Positions 10,832 through 21,496 of a stretch of 64,000 nt of DNA are shown here, one piece after another. This stretch comes from Dactylis glomerata. Taxonomy: Eukaryota > Streptophyta > Magnoliopsida > Poales > Poaceae. Numbering within the stretch: the stretch's first letter is position 1; every line of letters begins with the position of its first letter. The DNA lies in assembly GCA_007115705.1 (NCBI GenBank), contig QXEO01002100.1, positions 1,054,001-1,118,000 on the forward strand. Reading direction: 5' to 3'. The notes beneath the pieces were generated by a model. That model searched no databases, was not told where the DNA came from, and worked only from the letters and a program-made list of their open reading frames with translations. The position numbers and the translations under genes were made by a program.

Positions 10832-12368
10832 TGATGTCTACGCACTTCTATTCTTGTAGACACTTGTTGGGCCTCCAAGTGCAGAGGTTTGTAGAACAGC
10901 AGCAAGTTTCCCTTAAGTGGATCACCCAAGGTTTATCGAACTCAGGGAGGTTAGAGGTCAAAGCTATCCCTCTCAAGCAACCCTGCAATTACGATACAGA
11001 AAGTCTCTTGTGTCCCCAACACACCCAATACACTTGTCAAATGTATAGGTGCACTAGTTCGGCGAAGAGATAGTGAAATACAAGTGGTATAGATGATTAT
11101 AAGTAGCAAACGTGATATGGAATAAATATCGCTGCGAGCAAACAAGTAATAAAATAGCAAGTAAACGATATGCAAAGCTTGGAAACAAGGCCTAGGGATC
11201 ATACTTTCACTAGTGGACACACTCCCAATAATATAACATGACTGAACAAGTAACTTCTCTTGCTAAGGTACTCTAAATTACTCTCCTATTGAATAACACT
11301 AATCACTGTGTAGTGGCTACGGAAGCACCCCTTAAAGTTCATCAAGTACTTGACAAACACCACTCATAGAGATATCCAAATCAGATCACAATTCAAGATA
11401 GAAATCATTGCAACTTAGACCAAGTACTAACACGGTGCACACACTCACACCTTTACACCATGAAAGGAGGAATAAATCACTCAAACTATCATAGCAATAA
11501 TTATTCTCATAATCCACAAGGGATCACAATCGTAGCCTAAACCAAGTACCACCATGATGCACGCACTGTCACCGTTACACCATAATAGGAGGAATAGATT
11601 ACTTTAATAATATCACTAGAGTACACAAAATATCTGAATAATAACATGTACTTGTTCAACATGATACAAAGCTCACGATCACATAAAGATCACATCATGG
11701 GAGAGAGAGGTGAACCACATAGCTACCGGTAGAGCCCTCAGCCCCGGGGATGAACTACTCCCTCCTCATCATAGGAGACATCAAGGTTGATGGAGATGGC
11801 GGTGAGGTCGATGGAGACGGCGGAGACGGCGATGGAGACCGATGGAGATGGCTCCGGGGGCACTTCCCCGTCCCGGCAGGGTGCCGGAACAGAGACTTCT
11901 GTCCCCCGAAATTCGTCGGTGGCGGCGGCGGAGCTACGGAACTCTTTCTGGAAATCTGATCGGGGGCTTAGGTTTTTCCGTCCCGAGGCTTCTTATAGGC
12001 GAAGGGGCATCACGAGAGGGCAGCCAGGGGCTCCTCACATAGGGGTGGCGCGGCCAGGGCCTGGGCCGCGCCAGCCCCTTGTGAGGGTGGCCTCTGGCCC
12101 CTCTCCTTCCTCTCTTCGGATGTTTGGATGCTCCCGAGAAAAATAGGACTTCTGGCTTTTGTTTCGTCCAATTCCGAGAATATTTCCTGTGTATCACTTC
12201 TGAAACACAAAAACAGCAGAAAACAGGAAACTGGCACTGTGGCACTTCGTTAATAGGTTAGTTCCGGAAAATGCATAAAAGTGCCACTAAGTGTAACGAA
12301 ACAATAGGCAAATGGTGTAAAACAAAGCATGGAGCATCAAAAATTATAGATACGTTTGAGACGTATCA
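10832..12368 (-). repeat. Element A 5' LTR (right copy)
   Basis: 1537 bp, the same length as the left copy, with about 7 differences seen by eye. Read on the minus strand it begins TGATACGTCTCAAACG. A TATAA on the minus strand at about 11993-11997 (CGCCTATAAGAAGCC) is the likely core promoter. Confidence 0.95.
11993..11997 (-). promoter_or_regulatory. TATA box of element A
   Basis: TATAA within CGCCTATAAGAAGCC on the minus strand. It is conserved at the same LTR position in element C (plus strand 44108-44112), while B has TATATAAA at about 41273-41280. Confidence 0.6.
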
Positions 12369-12373
12369 GCGCT
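12369..12373. repeat. Target site duplication of element A, right (GCGCT)
   Basis: Exact repeat of 4005-4009, directly after the terminal CA of element A. Confidence 0.95.
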
Positions 12374-12863
12374 TCTGGCAGAAAAGCGTCTGGTTGAACC
12401 TGACCAGCAGCGCCGCCGCGAGGCATTCTTCAAATGAGTAGTACGGCAGCTCTTCATAGGGGTCGTATTTCCTGGTGAACCGCAGTCGCAATGATAGATC
12501 AGTGTAGTTGTGGTTCGCCGGCGGCGCATAAACACGCCATATCATAGAACTCGATATGGCCCGCTTCCTCGCCTGCCGCAAGTTCTTGTTGGTCTTCGAC
12601 GCCGGGAAGCCGGTGAATGGCCGACGACCACGCTTCCCCAGCTTACCCCACTTCAGCTTTATAGCCCTTACCTCGGACAGAGCCGGTGAGCATCTAGACC
12701 TTGGGGAAACCCTCCTCCCTGCCTGCAACGCCCCCGCCGAGAACGCCAACTTGGGGAAGTTCATGACAGCCACTATTGGCACCTGCACACCGGCTTTGAC
12801 AAGACAAGTCATTGCCTGCCGGATGGGGGCTTGATATTGGAGCGTCGGCGGCGGTGGTGCCAT
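12369..12863 (-). pseudogene. 5' part of a host reading frame split by retrotransposon A
   Basis: 165 codons from an ATG at 12863 to the insertion point; the first three LTR bases (TGA) act as an immediate stop. The continuation is at 4004-3936. The product has a proline-rich start (MAPPPPTLQYQ), a basic middle (KWGKLGKRGRRPF) and a more structured C-terminal half (WRVYAPPANHNYTDL, YEELPYYSFEECLAAALL). I do not recognise the family. Frame continuity on both sides of the insertion supports a real coding exon; it could instead be a chance frame. Confidence 0.5.
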
Positions 12864-13617
12864 GAGCTACGGCGAGCTTAGGGTTGGGACTGTGAAGTGG
12901 GGAGTGAGACAGGGGAGGAAGACGCGTAGTAGCCTTAATCTATCCCGTAAATAAAATAACAGTTGTCCATGTTTATCTACTTGGGCTTTTACTTCATTTT
13001 TCTGGGTCCACTGTCAGTTAGACTGGGATTGCTTTATGGGGTATAGTACTAGATACCTCTACCCCTGGCTACCTCAACCCTAAATCACATTTCCAGTCTC
13101 CTTCCTCCCAAACCAGCGGCTGCTGGGGGTTGGTCGCCCCGCCCACAGCGACTGCTCAAACCAACGCCGGCCGAGTGGCGTTCGACTTCCACGGCGTCCT
13201 GCACGCAGGAATCCCTTCTCAAGGTAAGTGTAGGGTTTTCCCGTACGGATTGCCCAATGCTCTGATCTAGTACTAGTTCAAGGGGCGGCACTAGTTCAAG
13301 GGGAATGTTCCAAAAATATTTCTACTTCTGTAATGATAGTTCAGTAATTTCGTAATCGATATTTCGCAAAAGGAGTGGTTCATATGGTCACTGAGCCTGC
13401 TTGATTGTTCTATAATCAGAACCATATGGTTGCTATGTATGTTTCCCAAACTTGCATGCCCTGCCAAAACATTGGTTACCTATTGTATTTTAGTCTTTGT
13501 TCGGTTCAGTTTGTTGCCAAAATATTTAAAATGATTGAATGGGTGCTCTTATTCCAGTTTAAATTGTGTTGTATCTCGGACACAACATTGCTCCATTGTG
13601 CTAAAAGGGGAAATCTA
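12864..13617. other. Region upstream of the split gene; possible first exon of the plus-strand B3 gene
   Basis: A GC-rich block at about 13085-13224 ends at a strong plant-like donor (TCTCAAG then GTAAGTG). It could be the first or untranslated exon of the plus-strand B3 gene whose recognisable exons start at 14676. 13225-13617 is AT rich and intron-like. No independent gene is supported. Confidence 0.35.
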
Positions 13618-14625
13618 GGACATGCTCTTGGTGGAGCTTTTAAAGCACTGTTGGAAGCTATGCAATGTTACTGGATATATTGACATGTTCTTGTTGAGAT
13701 GAATTTTAAATGATAATTGAAAGCTATGTCATGCTCTTAGTGATTTCTATATCAAATATTGCATTCCACATCATGTTTTTTGGTGATTTTTAATTTGTTA
13801 TTTAGATGAAGAATATAGATGTGATGGGTTATGGGGTGACGGCACCGTGAGTTTGACCTAGAATTCAAAGTTGAGCTAAGGAAATAAAAATAAAATCAAA
13901 TAATTGGAAAACCAGCGCATGGAGTCATGGTATGTGATGTAGTATCTTGGAAAAATAGCAAACATGGCATGCCAAGGATTCATAGGCACACTCTTCACAA
14001 ATTTGGCATGCTTTTGGGAGCTTACGGCACCGTGAGTATGACCAAGTTTTTCCACATGCTTTTGAAATGGAGGTCAGTTTCCAATGATCATACATAGTTA
14101 GGACATGCTCGTGGTGGAGCTTTTTAATTGCTATTGGAAGCTATGTAAAGCTATTGGGTTTAAAATCATGTTCTAGTTTACATATTATAATTGAAAGCTT
14201 AGCCATGCTATTGGTTATTTCTATATCAAACATTGCAAGCTACATCATGCTTTTTGGTGATTTATAATTGATTATTTATAAGAAGTAAATAGATGTGATG
14301 GGTTATGGGGTTGGCTCACGGCACTGTGAGTTTGACCTAGATTTCAAAAGTGAGCAAAAGAAATACAAATAAAATCAAAAAATTGGAAAACCAGCGCATG
14401 GAGTCATTGTATGTGATGTAGTACCTTGAAAAAATACGAAACGTGGCATGCCAAGGATTCATAGGCAAACTCTTCACAAAATTGGCATGCTTTTAGGTCT
14501 TTCCAATGAGGTCGGATTCCAATGATTATACATAGTTAGGACATGATCTTGGTGGAGCTTTTAAATTACTATTGGAAGCTATGTAATGCTATTGGTTATA
14601 TTGTCATGTTCCTGTTTTAAAATGA
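13618..14625. repeat. Tandem repeat of ~440-480 bp related to the 665-bp array
   Basis: The motif ggacatgctcttggtggagc recurs at 13618, 14101 and 14539 (periods 483 and 438). Within each full unit is ggcaccgtgagtttgaccta (13841 and, with one change, 14320), followed by a tract ending gcatggagtcatggtatgtg. The latter tract is clearly homologous to part of the 665-bp unit at 42.7-51 kb. The repeat appears to lie in an intron or upstream region of the plus-strand B3 gene. Confidence 0.75.
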
Positions 14626-14675
14626 TAATGAACTATCCCTCACACAATTACATGTTACAATGCAACGTCATGAAG

Positions 14676-15447
14676 CATGCTACGACTGTCCCTCCGACGA
14701 TGAGAACGGTGTGATTGGACACAGTCCCAGGACTTACCAGTACCACACCCATCTAGGACCGGCGCTGAGAGATGAAGGTAATAACTTATACATGTCTGGT
14801 TATAGAATTTGAGAGATAGGACATATATCTCATTCATGAAATAATTCATGTAGGTCCCATCGTTAGGGGTATAAAAGGGGGGGCTCTTGACCTAGCATCT
14901 TGGGAGCTAAATAACATCGTTTACGAAAATGATGTACCAATGTCTTATGTAAGGATTGGCCTTCTCAAATTGCTCTCACGGAGGCTTGATAGTGATAATC
15001 CGGTGATCCCTTTGTATGCCTGCTCTGTCAAGAAGTCTCTGACAGCTAAAGGGAAGTCAAAGATGGTAAGATTTCATTGTGCACAGTGAATACTAACGTG
15101 TTTGCTCAACTGCATGACACCCTAGTATCTATACTATCATATCAGGTATTTTCGAAGCCGTACAGCCAGCTCTATCTCAAGCAGTACCTGGAAGCAGGAG
15201 ATATTATGGTGCCAGTCTGCGCCGATGACCCGTATGCACCTGAAGGTGAAACTGAGCAGGATGTGCATTACGTCAAGCTTAGATGGGCAACGATGGTCGT
15301 GCCCAGATTACAACTAACTGGAGCACGCTTGTGACCACCTCACGCATGTCTGTTGATGACATGGCTGTGTTCAAGCTTGAACCAGATGAGAAGGTACTGT
15401 TTATCCATCTGATGAGTAATGTGCTGATAGGTAAGCCAGTTAAGTGA
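14676..15447 (+). pseudogene. B3-domain (REM-like) gene, frameshifted
   Basis: Three exon-like blocks with GT-AG borders: 14676-14777, 14854-15065 and 15146-15447 (introns about 76 and 80 bp). Spliced in frame, the last two give a B3-like sequence: PLYACSVKKSLTAKGKSKM, then VFSKPYSQLYLKQYLE, then GRAQITTNWSTLVTT and VDDMAVFKLEPDE, matching the usual W...L...GD..VF.L layout. The frame breaks near 15277, because the segment from GNDGRAQITTNW onward is in another frame. Intron positions and phases match the opposing B3 gene at 15998-16606. B3 domains bind DNA in plant transcription factors; this copy looks non-functional because of the frameshift unless that is a sequence error. Confidence 0.62.
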
Positions 15448-15997
15448 TAACTTGAACTACTAATCTGGTGGTGTATGCATCTGCACCAACTCAACTTATT
15501 TGCCAGATATTAAGGCTTTATATGCCAGATATTAAGGCTTATGTACTAGTTCTGATCGGCTGGTTTATGCTATATATTAAGGCTTGAGTTGTAAAACTTG
15601 TATGACATATTATTCTATATGCTATTACGCTGTGCATTTTCTTATCTAGATTTTGGATGCCATCTATCTAGTCCGTCTAGCCGCTGGATCAGATAATTTT
15701 GTTTCCGTTTAAATACAACTAAGCTTAATTTATAGACATGTTGACCATCAGAGTATAACAGAAAGCACAACACGTTGCAATCAGTTAATACAAATAATTC
15801 AATTCACAAAATCATGTACGAGTTAAGACACTTTATCATAACAAGATGGTTTTAGTAAATAGAGTATAAGCATGCAGAAAAGAATGCAAGTAATCATAGC
15901 CTGCGCAACATATTGGCATATGGTTTAGACTACCAGGTGACATAATAATATAATAACATAATTAACTAACTGATAGCAACTGCGCAATATATATAGG
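15448..15997. other. AT-rich spacer between two convergent B3 genes
   Basis: Contains a short direct duplication (tatgccagatattaaggct at about 15498-15540). No coding signal. It serves as the shared 3' flank of both genes. Confidence 0.5.
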
Positions 15998-16606
15998 CTA
16001 CATTTTTTCAACATGAACAGACATAGCCTCCTGCCCCACATTCAAGAAGGTGAAGATGCACACATTCCCTTCTTCTATCGACGCTTTTTGGAGAACCTTA
16101 GGCCAGTTTGCTGTCATCTGGGCAACACCGTTGCCCTGATGGGTGAAGCTTACATTATAGAAACCATCTTGCTCACTGCAATATGTTGGAATGGTGCATG
16201 GAAGATAGCGGGCGAGGTGGGCATTGCTGTACTTTGCTGAAAAGTACTGGAGTACAAGAATACAGTGAGTTTTTGAACACAGATTCATGTGCATGAGAAG
16301 ATTAAAAGAGTCAAGCAGATTATCATTTTTGCCTTCCCACGAAGGACATGTGACTTCTTCATCTCACAGATATAGTATGAAACTGTTGGCCTCAGTTTAG
16401 CAACCATTGCATTGAGATCGGCAATCTGGCGACCAGTGAGATTGATATTGCTTGCAAACACACAGTGCTTGTCGAATTCCAAGTTACCAGTTATCTTGGG
16501 ACCTAGAAAGAAATGCACTACTTAGTGATCTTTATCTCCATAAGAATGTATTAAAAGATCATCAGATCCATGTTAGACAGATTCACACCTCTGCGAATGA
16601 CGATAG
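15998..16606 (-). pseudogene. 3' part of a B3-domain (REM-like) gene disrupted by element D
   Basis: Minus-strand blocks: 16606-16589 (continuing the exon that lies beyond element D), 16502-16324, and 16246-15998 ending in a stop. The protein shows SYYICEMKKSHVLRGKAKM, then YFSAKYSNAHLARYLP, then AQMTANWPKVLQKASIEEGN and VCIFTF, the typical B3 order with the conserved tryptophan. Intron phases (1 and 0) equal those of the plus-strand copy at 14676-15447. The donor after KAKM is AT instead of GT (16323-16322), while the acceptor CAG at 16249-16247 is kept. The gene is therefore broken twice: by the 13-kb insertion of D and by the donor change. Confidence 0.65.
16602..16606. repeat. Target site duplication of element D, left (GATAG)
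   Basis: gatag directly precedes the terminal TG of the left LTR and recurs at 29603-29607 after the terminal CA of the right LTR. Confidence 0.96.
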
Positions 16607-17564
16607 TGTAACAACTCAGAAATTGTAATCCAACTCTTATGAATTAAAAGTGCCAAAGTTTGGGCTAAGATAAAACTTTTTACTCATTATTTTATGCATA
16701 CATGTATTTCCTCTTATATGTATTCTATGATTTTATGTGTGTTATTTTTGCTTGAGCATTGGTTAGATAATCCTAAGTGAACCAACAGAAACAATTAAGA
16801 AAGATACTAGGAACCAAAGGAACCAAAACCAAAAATAGGTAAGAAAGAGATAAAGTTAATAGGATCTAGAAATTGTTTTTGACTGCACCACTTTGAGCCA
16901 TTAGATTAAGAAATCTACAGCTCACCTGCAGGTTTAACCTTTTAGTTGAGCTTAAGCAAGTTATGAACTAACTCAACCACCAAAGATCCACCAAAATTTC
17001 AAACCAGAACACCACCCAAACTTGAGCCAAAGTTTGAATCTGAAACAGAAACCATATCAAATTTGAAATATAAATTTCTGCAAAACTCCACCTTTCACAG
17101 TAACAAAAATATGCCTGGGTACCTTATCCAATATGATGAGCACCCAAACTTGAAAAATTTGAAAAATCAAATTTTGAGTTCTTGCGGGCATTCCGTCGAA
17201 CACTGGCAGAAGAAAATCGAAATGAGATCAACCTCACTGTGCTGCACTGTTCGAGCTCGCCCAGGCACTGCTGCCATGCTCCTGGACGGTGCCTCGATCG
17301 TTTCCAGCTCCCCCAGCCCCGACCCAAGCCAGAAGAAGCGGAGGGAAGCGGAGGTTTGCGCCCAGGGCCCCCTCCCAGTAAACCGTTGCCCTGCGCGATG
17401 CCGACCGTCTGGAAGGCGCCAGAGGAGACCCACAGGACCCCGCGGCCGAACCAGCCCCCTCCCAGCACGCGAGCGTGAACGCCGTGACCGGAGAACGCTT
17501 CAAACGCCGCCAGGGCCCCCGCAGCGTCGAGCTTCTGGCCGAGCTTGTTCCCGTCGCCTCGGCC

Positions 17565-17573
17565 TATATAAAC
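17565..17573 (+). promoter_or_regulatory. TATA box of element D
   Basis: tatataaac within cggcctatataaacccc, the best core promoter in the LTR. Transcription would start about 30 bp downstream. The identical site in the 3' LTR is at 26977-26985. Confidence 0.7.
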
Positions 17574-17838
17574 CCCCTCCGATCAAGCGAATCAACTCAC
17601 CTCATCCCCAGCTACCTCCCAGACATCGCCGCTCACTCCCGCTTGCCCTAGTTCGCCGTCGCCAGCCTCGCTGGAGCAGCACTGGACGAGCGGAGCGCCG
17701 CCGCGTCCGACCACCTGGGAGCTTGCCGCCGCAGGGAATCGGAGGAGGAGGAGCACCGCAGCCGATCCCGCACCCCGCCGTCGAGTTCTGCATCCTCTAC
17801 GCCTCGCCATCGCCGTCGAACAGTCGTCTCTGCTCGCA

Positions 17839-17842
17839 GGTG
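17839..17842 (+). other. Candidate splice donor in element D leader
   Basis: CTCGCAG followed by GTGAGCC, a strong plant-like 5' splice site about 240 bp downstream of the predicted transcription start. It could join to acceptor-like sequences at 20403-20404 or 21462-21463 and remove the long leader. This is inference from motifs only. Confidence 0.35.
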
Positions 17843-20193
17843 AGCCCCCTGCCCGTGCTGAGGAAGAAGATGACCCTGCGCCGTTAGATCTTGATCGGAC
17901 GGTAACTTACCGATTCGGGGAACGTTAAGTGAGCTGACCATGCGACCCCACCTGTCAGCACCCTTTTATTTTTATCCCCAGCCGCGCGAAACGGTATCGG
18001 GCCGGCCCGTTCGGGTTTGTTCTGAATTGGGCCCAGCTCATTTCGAATACGGTCCGATTCGTTTTAATTAAATTCCCGCCCTTTTTCATTTATTCAAATC
18101 TGTTGCAGATGTTACTTTCAAACTTTAATTCCTAGAGTTTCACAAATCCAAATCTAGCAAATAAATATTCGTTGGAAAGCTTGTGAAATACTCTATCCAA
18201 TAGTCCTGGTTAGATTTCAAAATAAGTTAGGATTTAAAATGGTTATGAATAGTGTGACCATAGTTTGTTAATTAATGAAAGATTTCTAGAAAATTATTTA
18301 AGCCATCAAAAATCATAAAAATTAAAATGTGAACTCACTAATGACCCCTCTTACTGTTAGTCAACACTAATCTACCCCAAACCATATTAGTGTGATCATT
18401 TAGACCCTAACCCAAACCTATTTGGTAGCATGAAATGATAGATCACTAGTGCACACTTAGAATTAATTGCCCTCTTTACCAATTCACTTAGTGGATCATT
18501 CCCACTTAAACTTGTTTTAGTAACCCTAAAATCAACACCAATGCTGCACAAGTGAACCCCTTATGCTACTTAGTAAAGAAACTAGCTTGCACACTTGCAG
18601 AAAAACTTAGAAGAAAACTTACACTCCAACACTATAAAAATGCAACATGAATGCTTTGGTTAGCAAACAAAGATGGGTGCTTGGTGTGTTGTTAGCTTGG
18701 TGAAGTGATGGTGTGCTTTGTGTTTATTCGTTATTAGACGCTAGTGTTGCCGAGGAGGATATTGGAGGGGATTATTATTATCAAGAAGAAGAAGAGAACC
18801 CCGGACACTTTGCCAACCAAGGCAAGCCATCTTTTGATTCATACTCCCACTACCTAGTTTTACTATTGCATTCTACTTATTTTAAGTAAATTGCATGATT
18901 GAATTGCTAGAGTAGAATGATAGAAGTGTATTGATGTCTTGATTATCAAGGGCATCAAGCTGAGTTTATCCAACCCTAGTTAGTAGTACTCTCACTCAAT
19001 GTAGTTGCTTAGTCGCTAATAAAAGTTGAGGCTATCTCTGGAGGAACCCCATTTGAAAGGTGGTGACTTGAACTTGAAACTTGAAATGGGAGATTGCTCC
19101 TACATGATGGCTTTATGAAAGACAATAATCTTGACTAAGAACTATGAAATGTATTTCTCAATTGACAACGAGTGATGTACATGGGTGCCAATTATAACGT
19201 ACAACCACGTTACCCCTATATGGGAAGGGGCTTAATCCGTAGCTTGTTTATCTTAGTATGGGAGGTCTTGCATCAAATCTTCATGGAAGGACTCCACGGG
19301 CGGATACTTCTTGACCAGGTGGATTCCACTAACCCGGCCTCCGGGATGGGCAGAACTAGAGGCGCCGGAGCGGGAATTCCGTATCCCGGGCTCTAGGGAA
19401 GGATCCTATACTAGGATGAGCAAGTGAAAGATTTTGTTTGATTATCTGAACCTCGCATACTTTGTGTATGTCGAACCGTGGATTTCTCCCGGCAGATGTA
19501 TCGAATCTTGTGGGTAAAGTGTACCCCTCTGCAGAGGTTTCAAACTATTCGAATAGCCGAGTCCTCGGTCATGGACGGTTGGCAAACTCTACCTGGCTTT
19601 TGTCAAGACTAAAAACAACAAGGGTGAACTTGGTGAATGACATGAATTTGAATTGACTTGACTTGACCATGATCTTGACACCTTGAAGTTCCTCTTTAGA
19701 ATGAACTTAGAGAACTAAAACTCTCTTTCCTACCAATGAACATTCTTGGGAAATAAACTAGCTTTTGCAAATCAACTTAGTGCTTAGTCCACCATATCAA
19801 CCTTGCATTTCTACTTCATCCTTTCATTTATAAGATGGTTTGCGAGTGCATCCAATGTACTCACGGCTGTGTCCCTGGCTATCAACTTGGCCAGAATATG
19901 GGGAGGAGTACCAGGAAGAAGGGTATGAAGAAGAGTACCAGAACTAAGCTCGTCTCCGTGAGTCGCCATTTGCCTGTAGGGTGAAGGCATGGGCCGAAGA
20001 CGTTAATTCCGCTGCTATATTGTGTTGTAATATGACTTGGTCTATATGACCATTGTATTTGAATCATCGTATTGTAATGTCTATGGAACTGAGTACCAAC
20101 TACGTTATGTATATCGCAACAACGTTTCTGGGATTGCGGTGGAATACATAACGGGCACTTCGAATTTGTATCAAATTTGAGGTCGTCACAAGT

Positions 20194-20205
20194 TGGTATC
20201 AGAGC
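20194..20205 (+). other. Element D primer binding site (tRNA-Met)
   Basis: tggtatcagagc, complementary to the 3' end of initiator tRNA-Met, lies three bases inside the 5' LTR. It is the usual primer site of this lineage. Confidence 0.93.
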
Positions 20206-20404
20206 CTAGGCTGACCATAGGAGACCTTAGTTAGAATGGGCGTTAAACAAAACCTTGATAAAAGAAAGATACAAGAACGGTTGCAAAAATTGCTTAGTCT
20301 TTCCTCTCTAGTTGCAAAATGTTATACATACTTCAGTTTTTGCTTACTTAAAATTTTGCACACTTGAGTTGATCACTAACTTGAACTAATTTAAAATTTT
20401 GTAG

Positions 20405-21187
20405 ATGGCCCCAGTATTCACTGAGCAGTACCAGTTGGGCCATGGTGGCAGCCTTTGTTTCGAGCGCGACCTCACCACTTTGACCTTGTTCCTGAACCGT
20501 TTGTACCCGGAGTTCAAGGGAGCCGTGCTCAATGAGCACCCGGATGGAGAGCTACGGTGGCTCATCCGAGCCAGTTGCCGTGGCAAGAAGGGGATGTTGG
20601 GTTCTCCAAGGGTCAAGTTTGAGCTTGTGGAGAACACTTGGGCCGATGGTTTGGTCCGAGCGATGCAGGAGATGCACGCCCGCTTGTGCGGACTGCATGT
20701 TGAGGAGGTTCAGGGAGGACGCTTCAAGGACTTTGCTCGGCGTGATGCGGATGGACGTCCCGCAAACATGCCCGGGCAGAATGAGCCGAGTACCTACATC
20801 GATCACATGGACTTCTTGCTGTACTCCACTCAGCAGGAGGCCGATCGTGCACGTACCAAGGCCAACCTTGAGCACTTCGCCCTGGTGGAGGCGAGGAGCA
20901 CTATCAGGATTCTTGCGAAGGAGCGCAAGAGCCTTCGTCGCCAGCGCGATGAGAAGGAACAGGACCTTGAGGAGTTGAAGGCCAATGTGGCGGAGTTGAC
21001 TGAGTACATTGAGAGTCTTGAGGATCACCTTGGTGAGGAGGAAGGCATTGATCTCCGCAAGGAGGATAATGCCCTCATTAGTGATGAGGATGACTTCATG
21101 GAGGACCTTGATGATCCGGAGGATGGTGGACACAATGGATTCATTGTGAGTGACGAGGAGGAAGACCCCGAGGATCCCGCTGTTTAG
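20405..21187 (+). CDS. Extra ORF of element D upstream of Gag-Pol (260 aa, unknown function)
   Basis: An uninterrupted 260-codon frame between the primer binding site and Gag. Residues about 1-100 look globular (LTTLTLFLNRLYPEFKGAV, ADGLVRAMQEMHARLCGLH). Residues about 140-225 are rich in charged heptad-like sequence and probably form a coiled coil. The last 45 residues are strongly acidic (repeated DEDD and DEEEDPEDP). No Gag, Pol or envelope motif is present. Its ATG follows directly after an acceptor-like TTTTGTAG (20397-20404), so it could be translated from a spliced RNA. Additional ORFs are known in some plant Gypsy elements, for example upstream of gag in Ogre, but a comparable ORF in Tekay-type elements is less familiar. 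A captured host sequence is possible. Confidence 0.75.
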   Translation: MAPVFTEQYQLGHGGSLCFERDLTTLTLFLNRLYPEFKGAVLNEHPDGELRWLIRASCRGKKGMLGSPRVKFELVENTWADGLVRAMQEMHARLCGLHVEEVQGGRFKDFARRDADGRPANMPGQNEPSTYIDHMDFLLYSTQQEADRARTKANLEHFALVEARSTIRILAKERKSLRRQRDEKEQDLEELKANVAELTEYIESLEDHLGEEEGIDLRKEDNALISDEDDFMEDLDDPEDGGHNGFIVSDEEEDPEDPAV

Positions 21188-21496
21188 ACTCGAGCTCCAT
21201 GTGTTAGCTAGTATGAGTTCCACTTTAGTTTTCACTTCGTGTAGGTGTGAGTTGTATCCCCCTCTCTAGTAGACGAGTCGCAATGGTTTGATGTAAACCA
21301 TTTGTAATGTGTGAACTCGTGTGTATGATATGTTTGATGAGTGATGAATGAAATTTGAATTTGGCCTTTAAGGCCTTGGTAAAACAAAATTTGCATCATC
21401 CATGTTACCTTTAAATCTTAGCAAATTAGCTTTTCCCTCTTGTCTTACACACATTATCTTCAGATGCCGTGAGCACCCCCACCCCCGAACCCGGAA
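21188..21496 (+). other. Leader between the extra ORF and Gag-Pol
   Basis: About 310 bp without coding. It ends in a pyrimidine-rich acceptor-like sequence (TTATCTTCAG at 21454-21463). An ATG at 21464 is followed two codons later by a TGA, so Gag-Pol must begin at the next in-frame ATG at 21497. Confidence 0.5.

Larger units (their letters stand above)
4010..12368 (-). mobile_element. LTR retrotransposon A, non-autonomous Gypsy type (Sabrina-like size and layout)
   Basis: A complete 8359-bp element lies between GCGCT duplications. It has two 1537-bp LTRs (4010-5546 and 10832-12368) ending in TG and CA. The tRNA-Asp primer binding site is next to the right LTR and a purine-rich tract next to the left one, so it reads on the minus strand. 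Internally there is one long Gag-like ORF (10691-8199) and a 2.65-kb non-coding 3' region. No protease, reverse transcriptase, RNase H or integrase is visible, so mobilisation must depend on another element. By eye the LTRs differ at about 7 positions, so the insertion is young. Size and structure resemble Triticeae Sabrina/WHAM-type elements, but I cannot confirm the family name. Confidence 0.93.
16607..20190 (+). repeat. Element D 5' LTR
   Basis: 3584 bp from tgtaacaactc to gtcgtcaca. It has an AT-rich U3, a GC-rich block at about 17230-17890 around the TATA box, then a long AT-rich leader. Open frames in the GC-rich block are found in both LTRs and are not considered genes. Confidence 0.96.

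Noticed and set aside
4010..12368. Element D as the direct helper for A, B and C
   Set aside because: D uses tRNA-Met priming and has different LTR ends and polypurine tract, while A, B and C use tRNA-Asp; the helper is more likely another Gypsy family outside the window.
14655..14849. Minus-strand open frame of 64 codons
   Set aside because: It is the shadow of the plus-strand B3 exon at 14676-14777 and its intron.
17063..17887. 274-codon open frame in the GC-rich part of the D LTR, repeated at 26475-27299
   Set aside because: It spans the core promoter, has low-complexity proline/arginine content, lacks a domain and is overlapped by open frames on the other strand, as expected in GC-rich DNA.
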